The position numbers were made by a program, and so were the translations under genes. A model generated the notes under the pieces. The model saw only the letters and a program-made list of their open reading frames with translations. It did not search any database and was not told where the DNA came from. A DNA stretch of 64,000 nt from Micromonospora sp. R77. Its GTDB lineage: Bacteria > Actinomycetota > Actinomycetes > Mycobacteriales > Micromonosporaceae. Where the stretch lies: assembly GCF_022747945.1 (NCBI RefSeq), contig NZ_JALDST010000001.1:3906001-3970000 (forward strand), written 5' to 3'. Positions 51,201 through 60,442 of the stretch are shown here, piece by piece. The first letter of the stretch is position 1, and each line of letters begins with the position of its first letter.

Positions 51201-53736
51201 CACCGCGCTGCGTAAGATCGGAAAGGGTACGGGGAAGAACGCCGCCCAGTGGCAGGCGCACGCCCAACGGGCGATGAGCGCGGCTGTGGACGCCGTACCG
51301 GTCTGGGTCATGTCGGTGGACCGGGCCATCGAGCAGTTCGCCGGCGGTGCCCAGTTCGACGTGGTGATCGTTGACGAGGCGTCCCAGGCGGACATGTTCT
51401 CGCTGCCCATCCTCAGCCTCGCCGAACGTGCCGTCGTCGTCGGCGACGACCAGCAGATCGGCCCCCAGCTGTCGTTCGTCGGCACCGTCAACGGTCTGAT
51501 CAACTCGCACCTGGTCGATGTGCCGTCGGCGGAACACTTCGACCCGGAGAGCAGCCTCTACGACCACGCGGTCCGCCGCTCACCCGAGCGCATTCTCCTC
51601 ACCGAGCACTTCCGCTCCGTACCGGCGATCATCGGTTTCTCCAGCCAGACCTACTACGGCGGCGAGATCGAGCCGCTGCGCACGGACCGCCCGGCCGGCA
51701 TCGGCGACCCGGTGATCGCCGTGCACGTGCCCGAGGGCATCCGGCAGGACCTGACCGCCTACGGCAACGTCAACGTCGCCGAGGCCGACGCCCTGGTCGA
51801 CCGGGTCGCGGCAATCGTCGCCAATCCTGCTTACGCGGGTCGGACCATCGGCGTGGTCAGCCTGCTCAGCACCAGCGGTCAGGCCCTCTATCTGCTCACC
51901 CGGATCCGCGAGGCGGTCGGCGAGGAGGAGATGGAACGCCGGCGGCTGCGCGTCGGCGACTCGTACACCTTCCAGGGTGACGAACGCGACATCGTGCTGC
52001 TGTCCCTGGTGGTGTCCCCGCATCAGGGGCCGGTGTCGGCGTTCACCAAGCGCGACCACCACCGGCGGGTCAACGTTGCCGCCTCCCGGGCCCGGGACCA
52101 GCTCTGGGTCTTCCACTCGGTGCAACCCGCCGACCTGCGCGAGGACGATGCCCGCGGACTGCTGCTGACCTACTGCCAGAACGTCACCGCCGCCGACGAG
52201 GCGTACGACCACCTGGAGAAGCGCTGCGACAGCGACTTCGAACGCGAGGTGCTGCGCCGTGTCCTGCGTCGCGGCTACCGACCGCTGCCGCAGTTCCGCA
52301 TCGGCAGCTACCGGATCGACTTCGTGCTGCCTGCCCCGGACGGCCGCCGCCTCGCCATTGAGTGCGACGGAGACGCCTACCACGGGCCGGAGCGGTGGGA
52401 GAGCGACATGCGCCGGCAGGCGGTGCTGGAGCGGGTCGGCAACTGCGTGTTCGTGCGGATCCGGGGGAGTGTGTTCAGCCGGGACCCGGAGGCGGCGCTG
52501 GAGCCGCTGTGGCAGCGGATCGAGGAGTTGGGCATCGGGGTGGCCGCTCCTCAAGTGATCGCCGCCGAGGTCGTGGCGCCCACGCCACCTGCTGCGGCGT
52601 CGGAGCCAGGGGCCGTCGAGCCGTTCGTCGAGGCCGAGCCGCCGGTGCCCGTCGTGGTCGAGGTCGTCCAGCAGCCGCCCGTCGTGGTCGAGGCGGTCCC
52701 GCAGCCGTCCGCGCCGGCCCCGGTACCGCCGCGCCAGGCGGAGGAGGACCGGGCGGTGGTCGTACCGTCGGCGAAGCCGGAACCGGCGACGGCCGCGCGG
52801 CCGGCCGACGAGCTGGCAGACGACGGTAGGGTGCCCGTGCCCGTCGGCTACCGCAACGTCGCCTGGCTGCGGCCCTACGAGGCGGTGGCCGCGATGGACA
52901 GCTATCAGCACTGCCGCGACGTGCCGATCCGGCACGAGGGCAAGGTGCTCGGTTGGGCCCGCTACTACGACAGCGCGTCCCCGGAGGCCCGCAAGTATCG
53001 GGCGAACGTCCGCGTCGAGCGGGCCCACCCGACGGGCGCGCGGCTGGTCTGCTGGGTACGTCCGCACGAGGCGAAGACCGTCATCGGCGCAGCCTCGATG
53101 AAGCGGGACATGCCCGTGGAGGACAGCCGAGGCCGGCACGCTGGCCTGGTGCAGTACTTCCCCGCGGCCAGCTCCGCCGCCGTCCGGTTCCGCAGCGTCA
53201 CCCGACTGCTGCGCCTCACCGGCGGCGACGCCCCCGCCAGCCCCGCGCCCGGCGCTGCAGCGCCAGCCGCCCCTGGACCCGCTGTCACCGGGCCCACCGG
53301 CGCGGTCCCGGCGGCTCGGGAGGCGACAAACGGCCGGGCGTTGGAGGAGTCGCTGCGGCGGGCGATGGCGCGCGCCTACGACCGGGCGGAGGAGCTGCCG
53401 GACGAGGCGGAAAGCGAGACGGCGGACCGGCGGGCGTTGGAGGCCGCGTTTCACGACGCGATGGTGCGCACCTACGAGCGGGCCCGCGACGAGGCGCACT
53501 ACCACGCGGCGCTGCTGCTGCGGTTGGTGACGGACAAGGGTGGGCTGGCCACCGCCCGGCAGTTGCTGCACCACCCGGTGGTCTCGGACGGGTTCACCGC
53601 GCTGTGGGAGCGCGGACGGGTGGACCTGACCGCGGAGGCGGTGGTGATTCGGCCGCGCTTCCGGGCGCTGTTCACCGAGGAAGAGCTGGCGATCGCCAGC
53701 AGTCGAGTGGTGGACGCGTCCGCGCAACTGCCGTAA
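48268..53736 (+). CDS. SF1 (UPF1-like) DNA/RNA helicase fused to a Vsr/DUF559-like nuclease, with duplicated C-terminal module
   Basis: 1,822 residues. Walker A GPPGTGKT at 364-371, a long helical insert (about 440-950), Walker B VVIVDEASQAD at 1032-1042 (DEAS), motif III VVVGDDQQIGPQL and the late helicase motifs SYTFQGDERDIVLLSLV and VNVAASRARDQLWVF. Next comes a REase_MTES_1575/Vsr-like domain (about 1325-1430): D1351 in YRIDFVLP and E1365-x-D1367 in IECDGDAYH. A Pro/Val-rich linker leads to two similar ~60-residue units (1524-1585 and 1592-1655, sharing xWxRPxEA), then a helical end. Nuclease-helicase fusions of this sort are typical of anti-phage defence. GAAGGTG precedes the ATG. Confidence 0.85.
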   Translation: MFSRSTSSVESPALILDRATSLVDYLMAVRAQMEKPARTVPTGGAFWQHAFPTHPACEVGVSADGTSWLRVGLPAPARSLRTPTQFAAHLNGPVSYDAEPRLVGPEAETEPLQAGFEAWREQEWRPWARQARRIEDVRRLHRSLFDLKHRVDMNAATDELVWGHGVIRAKVAGHRVHYPLVVTPVAIEFDADRSLVTAVPQGAARLQTDPLSGLDERYLAQLLALAGSGGQLDLDVWDEFTRREFLERALRRLGQDPVVRDADQPAPAGPHVHDTGVLFIRPRQRMLRRFLEQLRARLLAGDDSSIGALAAILAHEPSKLLMPQDQPERWAPLGERLLMPLPTNEAQESIARRLAQHRNVAVQGPPGTGKTHTIRNLICHLMAHGKRVLVVAQKEDPLRVLRDGLPQEIQSLCLAVLGRSTDQLVQLQLAARELSDRGATLDRRGEQQRVDRLRRQLEKTERDLGQALGGLRTMAENEAAHHEIDGIRLSPSDVGVWLRERADRYGDIPDDLPPHLAPPLSGDEFTELLDIARRTTKQDRLQALRDLPTAADLPSAAAVLANRGRLEEATRELNQLAAAGVALPQVRAFGPQPLDDLAAQLRESLTLLAARENSWTDRLGTLLQADPHWHQLWYDHVQACQRALGELTAATRVIAGHQVTVPDTQLAEPRRLLAQLGDLRQRFAAGKAVSRLFQATLAKLAAECLIDGEILRTCNDVDIVVAYVGRQRLRQELTTRWQEWTQPLELPVPAGVHPETWAGRLLAQAESALDWDRRRWPALHATLRGLLPTIAATVDTRRLTAITDLVARSATVFARDQLVTAERELAAAIEAGMSGTEASELWRLLDVSRRRADLDGWDACLDEVRRLAALRPDAERFRDLSARLRDAAPGWTATIDDGTAPALAGSGADCLHRWQWRQAQTWFDTVVGSVDPVALGRRIEQTRERIRRLTQELVVASSWLEVSKALDDRRRAALADWTTALRKIGKGTGKNAAQWQAHAQRAMSAAVDAVPVWVMSVDRAIEQFAGGAQFDVVIVDEASQADMFSLPILSLAERAVVVGDDQQIGPQLSFVGTVNGLINSHLVDVPSAEHFDPESSLYDHAVRRSPERILLTEHFRSVPAIIGFSSQTYYGGEIEPLRTDRPAGIGDPVIAVHVPEGIRQDLTAYGNVNVAEADALVDRVAAIVANPAYAGRTIGVVSLLSTSGQALYLLTRIREAVGEEEMERRRLRVGDSYTFQGDERDIVLLSLVVSPHQGPVSAFTKRDHHRRVNVAASRARDQLWVFHSVQPADLREDDARGLLLTYCQNVTAADEAYDHLEKRCDSDFEREVLRRVLRRGYRPLPQFRIGSYRIDFVLPAPDGRRLAIECDGDAYHGPERWESDMRRQAVLERVGNCVFVRIRGSVFSRDPEAALEPLWQRIEELGIGVAAPQVIAAEVVAPTPPAAASEPGAVEPFVEAEPPVPVVVEVVQQPPVVVEAVPQPSAPAPVPPRQAEEDRAVVVPSAKPEPATAARPADELADDGRVPVPVGYRNVAWLRPYEAVAAMDSYQHCRDVPIRHEGKVLGWARYYDSASPEARKYRANVRVERAHPTGARLVCWVRPHEAKTVIGAASMKRDMPVEDSRGRHAGLVQYFPAASSAAVRFRSVTRLLRLTGGDAPASPAPGAAAPAAPGPAVTGPTGAVPAAREATNGRALEESLRRAMARAYDRAEELPDEAESETADRRALEAAFHDAMVRTYERARDEAHYHAALLLRLVTDKGGLATARQLLHHPVVSDGFTALWERGRVDLTAEAVVIRPRFRALFTEEELAIASSRVVDASAQLP

Positions 53737-53772
53737 GTCAGATCGGCACCGTATGAGCAGGGGAGAGAGTGC

Positions 53773-55611
53773 ATGAAGGCGGATACCGTCCAGCTTGTTC
53801 ACATCTTCGGGACCGACCGACGGCATGTGATCCCCGTATTCCAGCGCCCGTACGTCTGGGAGCAGGAACGCAACTGGGTGCCGCTGTGGTCGGACGTCCA
53901 GGCGGCGGCGGAGGAGGTGGAGAAGGAGATTAGCGGCCTGCCGGATCCCTTTGCGGGTTCCCCGCGTACACACTTCCTCGGTGCGATCGTGCTAGAGCGG
54001 ATGCCGCCGGCGCCGGGCCGGATCACGGCAATGAACGTGATCGACGGGCAGCAGCGGTTGACCACCCTCCAGGTGCTGCTTGCCTCCTGCTGGGTCGCGG
54101 CTCGGGAACAGTCCGCCGACAAGGCCGAAGGGCTGTTGAGGCTGCTGCTCAACAACACCGAACAACTCGTCCACCCGGACCACCCGTACGAGCGATACAA
54201 GGTGTGGCCGTCGCTGTCGGATCGAGTCGCGTTCAAGGCGCTCTTCGCTGCGGCGCTCCCCGCCTACAAGACCGACGAGCACCGGCTCATCGCCGCCCGC
54301 CGCTACTTCGACGGCGAGCTGAGCATCTGGTTCGCCGCAGCCGAGGACCCGGTCCGGCGTGCCGACGCGCTGGTCATCGCGCTGCGGGAGCGCCTGGGTC
54401 TGGTGGAGATCCAGTTGGAGGCGCACGACGACGCCCAGGTCATCTTCGAGACCCTCAACGATCGCGGCACCCGGCTGCGCGCCTCCGACCTGGTGAAGAA
54501 CACCCTGTTCCGGGTGGCCGAGCAGCAGGGCCAGGACGTGACCGAGCTGCACCAGGAGCACTGGCTGCCGTTCGAGACGGCGTGGTGGGGCGAGGCCGTT
54601 ACCACCGGCCGGATCAAGCGGGCGCGCATCGACCTGCTGCTGTCGTACTGGCTGTCCATCCGAACCGGGCAGGAAGTGCCGGTGGATCGCCTCTTCGCCG
54701 ACTTCCGCCGCTGGCTGGCGGACAAGAAGCCGTCTGCCGCGTCGGTCCTCGCTGACCTGGCACACCACGGGCGGGCTATGCGGCGGATGGAGAGCCTGCC
54801 CGGCACCGACCCGACCGGTCGACTGCTGCAGGTGCTCGACCTGCTGAACACCACCACGCCGATGCCGCTCCTGCTGCACCTGCAGGCCCGAGACGGGGTC
54901 AGCGAGGCCCAGCGGGCCATCGCCGCGACCGCGATCGAGTCCTTCCTCGTCCGCAGATTCGTCTGCGGCCTGACCACCAAGGACTACAACCGGCTGTTCC
55001 TGTTGATGTTGCAGGGCCTCCGAGAGGCCGACGACGCGGTCGCGGGCGAGGTGCTGCGCGACCAACTCGCTGAGCAGACCGCCGACTCGCGGTATTGGCC
55101 GGACGACAGCGAACTCAAGGCTGCGGCGCTGGGTCGAAACCTCTACCGGCAGCTCCGCGGCCCGCGGCTGCGAGTGCTACTGGGCGGGCTGGAGGCGCAG
55201 CTGCGGGGCGAGAAGTCGGAGCTGACCTTCACTCCCGCTCAGGCGGACAAGTTGAGCGTCGAGCACCTCCTGCCGCAGCAGTGGACGCAGCACTACCCGT
55301 TGCCTGCCGACTGCCCGGTGGAACAGGCCAAGGAGCACCGCGAGGGCTTCATCCACAGGCTCGGCAACCTCACCCTGACCACGACGAAACTCAACTCGTC
55401 GATCAGCAACGGGCCGTGGTCGCAAAAGCGGATGGAGCTCAACAAGCACGCGGTGCTGCTGCTCACCTCGGCCAGCGTCCTTCAGGTGCCGAGCGGAGTG
55501 CCCGCCGACATCATCCCGAACTGGTCGGCACAGTGGACCGAGGACCACATCCTGATCCGCACAACGGTCCTGGCCGACCTTGCCTGCGCCGCCTGGCCTC
55601 GGGCGAGCTGA
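53773..55611 (+). CDS. GmrSD-type restriction protein (DUF262 + DUF1524)
   Basis: 612 residues. The N-terminal DUF262 (GmrS) domain has VIPVFQRPYVWEQERNW and the nucleotide-binding signature VIDGQQRLTTLQVLL, plus FETLNDRGTRLRASDLVKN. The C-terminal DUF1524 (GmrD) domain has the HNH-like SVEHLLPQQW and later HRLGNLTLTTTKLNS. GmrSD enzymes are type IV restriction systems that cleave DNA with modified (for example glucosylated) cytosines using a nucleotide; single-chain forms like this are common. GGGGAGAG lies just before the ATG. Only 36 bases separate it from the helicase-nuclease gene, so the two probably form one operon. Confidence 0.9.
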   Translation: MKADTVQLVHIFGTDRRHVIPVFQRPYVWEQERNWVPLWSDVQAAAEEVEKEISGLPDPFAGSPRTHFLGAIVLERMPPAPGRITAMNVIDGQQRLTTLQVLLASCWVAAREQSADKAEGLLRLLLNNTEQLVHPDHPYERYKVWPSLSDRVAFKALFAAALPAYKTDEHRLIAARRYFDGELSIWFAAAEDPVRRADALVIALRERLGLVEIQLEAHDDAQVIFETLNDRGTRLRASDLVKNTLFRVAEQQGQDVTELHQEHWLPFETAWWGEAVTTGRIKRARIDLLLSYWLSIRTGQEVPVDRLFADFRRWLADKKPSAASVLADLAHHGRAMRRMESLPGTDPTGRLLQVLDLLNTTTPMPLLLHLQARDGVSEAQRAIAATAIESFLVRRFVCGLTTKDYNRLFLLMLQGLREADDAVAGEVLRDQLAEQTADSRYWPDDSELKAAALGRNLYRQLRGPRLRVLLGGLEAQLRGEKSELTFTPAQADKLSVEHLLPQQWTQHYPLPADCPVEQAKEHREGFIHRLGNLTLTTTKLNSSISNGPWSQKRMELNKHAVLLLTSASVLQVPSGVPADIIPNWSAQWTEDHILIRTTVLADLACAAWPRAS

Positions 55612-56410
55612 CCAGTTGGCGGCGCTGCCTGCCGTCGCCCGGCGGTAATCAGCCGCCGTTCGGTCAGGGCTGTTGGCTAATCGACGGTTCCGACGGCGGA
55701 CAGTGTCGTCCAACAATCTGAAAATCCCCATTTCTCGTAGCTCGTGCGGGGGGTGGGACTCGCTAGACTTCGGGGGTGGCGATGGTGGGACGAAGAGGCA
55801 TTGGCGATTTCTACGCCGACGCCGCAGGCCGCGTCGCGGAAGTAGCCGGGTACGAATGGGAAAACGACGATCGTCCCGACCGCACTCCCAACGTATGGCT
55901 CGACCAGCTGGTCTCGTCGCCCGCTGCGCAACGCAACGGCGCGGTGCTGGGCCGGGCGACGAAGAGCGGGTCAGGCCAGCGAAAAACGTCGAATGGCGCG
56001 ACGGCTAAGGCGAAGAGGGCCGCCACTTCCCGTCATTGCGAAAATGTTCCAGAGCGTGCAGACGGCAGACCTTTTCGAGCTAGACCGTACGCCCGTTGCT
56101 GTGGCTGGACGATTGCTGGCTGCGGCATGACGGGCACCTCCCTCCGAACCGCGACCACCCGTTCTCTTTGGAGCTTCGGCGGCCTAAACGCCAACGTTTT
56201 TTGTGATCACTCGTACGTGACGGGGCACCTTAGCGCTGAAAACTCGATCCGGCGAGCCGATCACCGGGCGAATTCGCTGGTAAGGGGTGCGAGCGGGACG
56301 ATCAAACCAGCTTTAAAGCGACGTTTTTCGGTGCGATTCGCCCGCATCGGTCACCCATCGGCTGACGCCACCCACGCTATCCCCGCGGGCAAATCGTACG
56401 GTGGCCTGCC
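55612..56410. other. 800-base region of decayed or non-coding DNA inside the island
   Basis: GC falls toward the right. A frame from about 55779 starts plausibly (VGRRGIGDFYADAAGRVAEV) but soon becomes Arg/Ser-rich. In a different frame 55993-56130 reads MARRLRRRGPPLPVIAKMFQ, then SVQTADLFELDRTPVAVAGR, and stops; the second half looks like a genuine protein C-terminus. I cannot name either. The region may be the scar of a deleted gene between the GmrSD and AspBHI-like genes; a methyltransferase would be an expected occupant but no catalytic motif remains. Confidence 0.4.
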
Positions 56411-57594
56411 ATGACAGTATCGCCGATGGTCGTGCCCTTTCATTCCTTACAGGACGCGGATCTCATCGTTGACGCGGTGTATAAAGGTGGACTAAGGGGA
56501 TCCGTTGCCGATGATCCCTTAGGTCGTCTACTCCCGGTCGGGAACCAGGGCGGATTCCGATATGCAGGCTCACCGCTTCGAGGTTCCGTACGGCTAGTCG
56601 TGCTTTACACGTCCGGAGTTGAGCCCGACTGGCCGGACGTACTCGACGAACAAACGGGAGAGTTCACCTACTTCGGTGACAACCGGCACCACGGCCGCGA
56701 GCTACATGGCACGCCTCGCCGTGGGAATATCCTTCTGCGAGACGTCTTTGCCGCTTGTCACGGCGACTCCGTTTCCAGACAACGAGTACCGCCGTTCCTC
56801 CTGTTCGCTAAAGCAGCTACTGGTGGTCGCGACGTGCTTTTTCGCGGTCTCTTGGCACCAGGAGAACCGACGCTATCGGCCGATGATGATCTCCAGGCTA
56901 TATGGCGGGGTGCACAGGGAATGCGGTTCCAAAACTATCAGACACGCTTCACCGTACTCGACGCCGGGATAGTCCCGAGAGCCTGGTTGATGGACCTCGT
57001 GGCGGGCAGTCCCCTGTCCGATAACTGTCCAGGCGTGTGGCGCGAGTGGGTGCATGGAAGATCGTATAGGCCCATGAAAGCGCCCGCGACTAGAGTTGTC
57101 CGCAGTCGAGCCGATCAGGCCCCTAAAATTGGGCCCGATCGGCAAATTCTGGCTGAGATTCATAGCTATTTAGCTCACATGACTTTGAGTACTGTGCTGT
57201 TGAACTCTGGCGCATGGTTGCACCGGCGACGGGTTCGGTTGACGTGACTCGAGCTAGCCAAGATGGGGGTCGCGACGCAATAGGAGTCTACAAGATTGGG
57301 CCGGCGGCGGATCGCATTTCGGTCGACTTCGCTTTAGAAGCCAAGTGTTACGGCTCGGCCAACTCCGTCGGGGTGACTGAAATGTCGCGCCTGATCTCAA
57401 GAATCCGTCATAGGAACTTCGGAGTATTCGTCACGACATCATATTTCAACGAGCAAGTGTACAAGGAGGTGAGGCTCGACCAGTATCCTATTGTAATGAT
57501 TTGCGGTAGAGATATTGTCGAAATCCTTCGTAGTCACGGATATGCGAGCCTCGAGGCCGTGAAAGACTGGCTGGTGACTCGATTTCCAAGATGA
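56411..57594 (+). pseudogene. AspBHI/Mrr-type modification-dependent restriction endonuclease, frameshifted
   Basis: The first frame (56411-57180) is an AspBHI-like N-terminal domain: DADLIVDAVYKGGLRGSVAD, LLPVGNQGGFRYAGSPLRGS, LYTSGVEPDWPDVLDEQTGE, RFQNYQTRFTVLDAGIVPRA. The Mrr-type catalytic domain follows in another frame: DFEYCAVELWRMVAPATGSV, DVTRASQDGGRDAIGVYKI, then FALEAKCYG, with Asp and E-x-K at the active site. The break at 57170-57190 equals one missing base. Joined length is about 394 residues. AspBHI-family enzymes recognise 5-methyl- or 5-hydroxymethylcytosine and cut nearby. GC is clearly lower than in the chromosome, pointing to recent transfer. Confidence 0.82.
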
Positions 57595-57887
57595 TCGACA
57601 CATCTCGGAACGTTTTGCGGACCGCCGGCGTCCCGCTAAGGATAAGAGGCCGGGATCCCCGTAAGCGCCGTGGCTCCTCCGGCGCATGGATTTGCCGGCG
57701 GACGCGAATCGCGCAACCATCCGTGCGCGTAATGAACGGACGGGCCGGTCAGGAAACTTTAGCAACAGGCGTGACGAGCATCCTTTGTGAAGTAGGCTTC
57801 CAGGCACTCTGGTAATGATGGAATAGAATCGGCCGATTGGCCGATGTGCGCCGCCGGGTCGATCGGGTAAATTCAAGGTCATCTGCA

Positions 57888-59459
57888 ATGTTGGGGCTGG
57901 GCGAAATGCGTTTGCAAGCAGGGTGGACGGGGTCTGAGTTGTCGACGTGGCGGGAAGAAATTCCAACGAGTGGTTCGGTAAGTTTGCCCCCTGACCCGCA
58001 TGCGCTTGACGGCCTGGGACGCAACCACCGCATCGAGACGGCTTTAGCGGATCTTGTCGACAACGCTATTGACGCGGCTGCGAGCGATGTGGTTATCAGG
58101 TTCGTGCAGCGTGGTGGACGTCTATGCTCGCTCTATGTCGCTGACAACGGCCACGGCATCTCCTCCGAGCTTATTGACTCCGCTATGACCGTTGGTGGGC
58201 GTCGTGAATACAAAACGGGAAGTCTTGGAAAGTTCGGTCTCGGGATGAAGGCTGCCTCGTTCAGCCAGGCTCGAAACCTGACGGTCTTTAGCCGTTCCAG
58301 CCGCGGTGAAATCAATGGTCGTCACTGGTCTTTAGATGACCTTTCGGACTTTCGATGCGACATTGTGCCGACCGACTTTGTCAATGACGAGTTGGATCAG
58401 GACTGGGGCTTCAAGGCGGTCGGCGCAGGCGGTCGTACCGTCATCCGTTGGGATGGCGTCGCCGGATTCACCGTGACGGACGACCCAAACCGCGTGCAAG
58501 CGTTCTTGACCGCGACGATATCCAAGGTCCTCGACCACCTTGGACTAGTGCTTCACCGATTTCTGGCCCGGGGATCGCTGCGCATAGCGGTCGACGTCGC
58601 CGACACAGACCGCTCCGTAGTCGGTGCCCAGTTCGAGGCCGAGCCGATAAACCCGTTCGCTTACCACCACACCGGCCATCCGGATTACCCCAAGACCCTA
58701 TTGGCGGAACACCACGGCTACCGGCTTGCATTCACCTGCCACGTCTGGCCCGGCCGCTCGAAGTCCCCAAACTTTCGTCTGCCAGGCGGTGCCGTTGAAC
58801 GACAGGGCCTGTACTTCTACCGAGCCGATCGGCTGTTGCAGGCCGGCGGGTGGGACGGTCTCACCGCAGTCGACCCCCGGCTGCAGCTCGCCCGAGTCGC
58901 GATCGACATCAACGACGACGTCGCCGGCCTCTTCTCGATGAACCCCGAGAAGTCACGGGTGACGGTCGGACCTGACTTCGCCTACCTTGCCGAGGCCGCT
59001 CGCGACGCAGACGGCGCTCGCATGGCTTCATACCTGCAGGACGCTGAAGCCGCGTACAAACGATCTCGGGAACGCAGCCGAGACCGGCGCAAGATGCTCC
59101 CTCCCGGCAAAGGATTCGACCCCCTGATCAGACGGGCGATCGGCGACGAGGTCCCGTTCATCCCCGGCGAGGACCCGATCGACATCAGGTGGCGCCGGTT
59201 CCAGAGCCTCGAGCTGTTCACCGTGGATCGCGAGAACCGCACCTTGTGGCTGAATGACCACTATCGCCCAGCCGTGGTGGGAACCGGGCGCGGCGGCCTG
59301 AATGATGCTCCGCTCGTGAAGGCGCTGCTCTACCTTCTACTGGAAGACGTGTTCGAGGGCGAGTACCTCGGCGCCAAGGACAAGGACAACATCGCCATGT
59401 GGCAGGAGATCCTCACCAGCGCCGCCCGGTCCCAGCATGTCCGCGGCGCAGCCTCATGA
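57888..59459 (+). CDS. MORC/MutL-like GHKL ATPase of a predicted restriction-type defence operon
   Basis: 523 residues from the ATG at 57888, which has AAGG 9 bases upstream; ATG 57906 and TTG 57837 are alternatives. The Bergerat ATP-binding fold is complete: N box ALADLVDNAIDAA (D55-D62, catalytic-region N59), G1 box YVADNGHGIS, G2 box GKFGLGMKAASFSQ. A transducer-like S5 region follows, then a C-terminal half rich in charged residues (RSRERSRDRRKMLPPGKG). Prokaryotic MORC-type ATPases were predicted by Iyer, Abhiman and Aravind to act in restriction-modification-like systems with Z1 helicases and DUF4420. A TAGAAT at 57824 may be the -10. Overlaps the next gene by ATGA. Confidence 0.85.
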   Translation: MLGLGEMRLQAGWTGSELSTWREEIPTSGSVSLPPDPHALDGLGRNHRIETALADLVDNAIDAAASDVVIRFVQRGGRLCSLYVADNGHGISSELIDSAMTVGGRREYKTGSLGKFGLGMKAASFSQARNLTVFSRSSRGEINGRHWSLDDLSDFRCDIVPTDFVNDELDQDWGFKAVGAGGRTVIRWDGVAGFTVTDDPNRVQAFLTATISKVLDHLGLVLHRFLARGSLRIAVDVADTDRSVVGAQFEAEPINPFAYHHTGHPDYPKTLLAEHHGYRLAFTCHVWPGRSKSPNFRLPGGAVERQGLYFYRADRLLQAGGWDGLTAVDPRLQLARVAIDINDDVAGLFSMNPEKSRVTVGPDFAYLAEAARDADGARMASYLQDAEAAYKRSRERSRDRRKMLPPGKGFDPLIRRAIGDEVPFIPGEDPIDIRWRRFQSLELFTVDRENRTLWLNDHYRPAVVGTGRGGLNDAPLVKALLYLLLEDVFEGEYLGAKDKDNIAMWQEILTSAARSQHVRGAAS

Positions 59460-60442
59460 CCACTGTAAGCCAGCACCTTAGCGTCGCTAGTTTCCGCGAG
59501 TACCTCGCTGCCGGCGTCCCGATGGCGCATCGAATGGGCAAGGAACCTCCACTGACCCTCACCATCGATCCGGAGCGTCCCTCAATCACCCTGCAGGGGC
59601 CGATTGGCGACCGCGAGGCCGCTCCACGATCGCGCTTGGAACATCTCAGCGTGCGGCCATCCCCCCGCGATCCTGGCTTGCTGCAGGTCGTGATCACAGA
59701 CCCCTCACTTTTCGTGGACGCCTATCCCGTTCTCTGCGCAATAGCCGATCGAGCCCAACTGGATGGCAATGGGTTCGGAGTCGCCGTCACGGACACCCTT
59801 CGGTTGCTCATCCGTTTAACGGAACGCAACCGGTCAATTTCTCGGGATCGGGAGGTGGGCCTCGTAGGAGAACTGCTGACGCTGATTGGAGCCTGCAAAC
59901 GGCTCGGGCCGCAGGCTGCTGTGTCGGCCTGGCGCGGGCCGCACGGTGAAGAACACGACTTCGCCATCGAGGACCTCGACGTCGAGGTCAAGACAACCGC
60001 CTCGGAGCGCCGCGCGCACTGGATCGGCTCGCTTACACAGTTGCAAGCGACACCACCGGCACCGCTGTGGCTGGTCTCCCATCAGCTCACCGAAGCCGGC
60101 CGGGGACAGGGATGGACGTTGGGCGAGCTGGTCGCTGCTGCCCGAGGCGCTGCAGCCGGCCCGACCGCGAGCATGGAACTCGACGCCAAACTCGCCGCAG
60201 CAGGTTGGGCTGAACCGTTCGATGAGCTGTGCGTCACGCGCTGGCGGCGACGAAGCCCTTCACGCGCCTTCCTCGTGGCCGAAGACTTTCCCAGGCTTAC
60301 GGCGCATCAACTCGCCGACACGGGATTCGACTACAGCCACGTCACCGACGTCAGATACCGCATCGACTTGACCCAGCATGAAGCAGGCGCGATGGTCCCT
60401 GAGCCGCTCGCCGACATCATCGCCACCGAGGTGAACTCGTGA
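59456..60442 (+). CDS. DUF4420 PD-(D/E)XK-like protein of the MORC-Z1 operon
   Basis: 328 residues. The core is SRDREVGLVGELLTLIGACK followed by WRGPHGEEHDFAIEDLDVEV and KTTASERRAHWIGSLTQLQ. The conserved E of GELL, D in HDFAIEDLDVEVK and E-x-K (VEVK) make the PD-(D/E)XK nuclease motif. It is the presumed effector nuclease. Linked on both sides by 4-base overlaps, so its dosage is tied to the ATPase and the helicase. Confidence 0.87.
   Translation: MTTVSQHLSVASFREYLAAGVPMAHRMGKEPPLTLTIDPERPSITLQGPIGDREAAPRSRLEHLSVRPSPRDPGLLQVVITDPSLFVDAYPVLCAIADRAQLDGNGFGVAVTDTLRLLIRLTERNRSISRDREVGLVGELLTLIGACKRLGPQAAVSAWRGPHGEEHDFAIEDLDVEVKTTASERRAHWIGSLTQLQATPPAPLWLVSHQLTEAGRGQGWTLGELVAAARGAAAGPTASMELDAKLAAAGWAEPFDELCVTRWRRRSPSRAFLVAEDFPRLTAHQLADTGFDYSHVTDVRYRIDLTQHEAGAMVPEPLADIIATEVNS

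Noticed and set aside
51580..53973. A 797-codon minus-strand frame
   Set aside because: Shadow of the helicase-nuclease gene; composed of Arg/Gly/Leu/His-rich low-complexity sequence.
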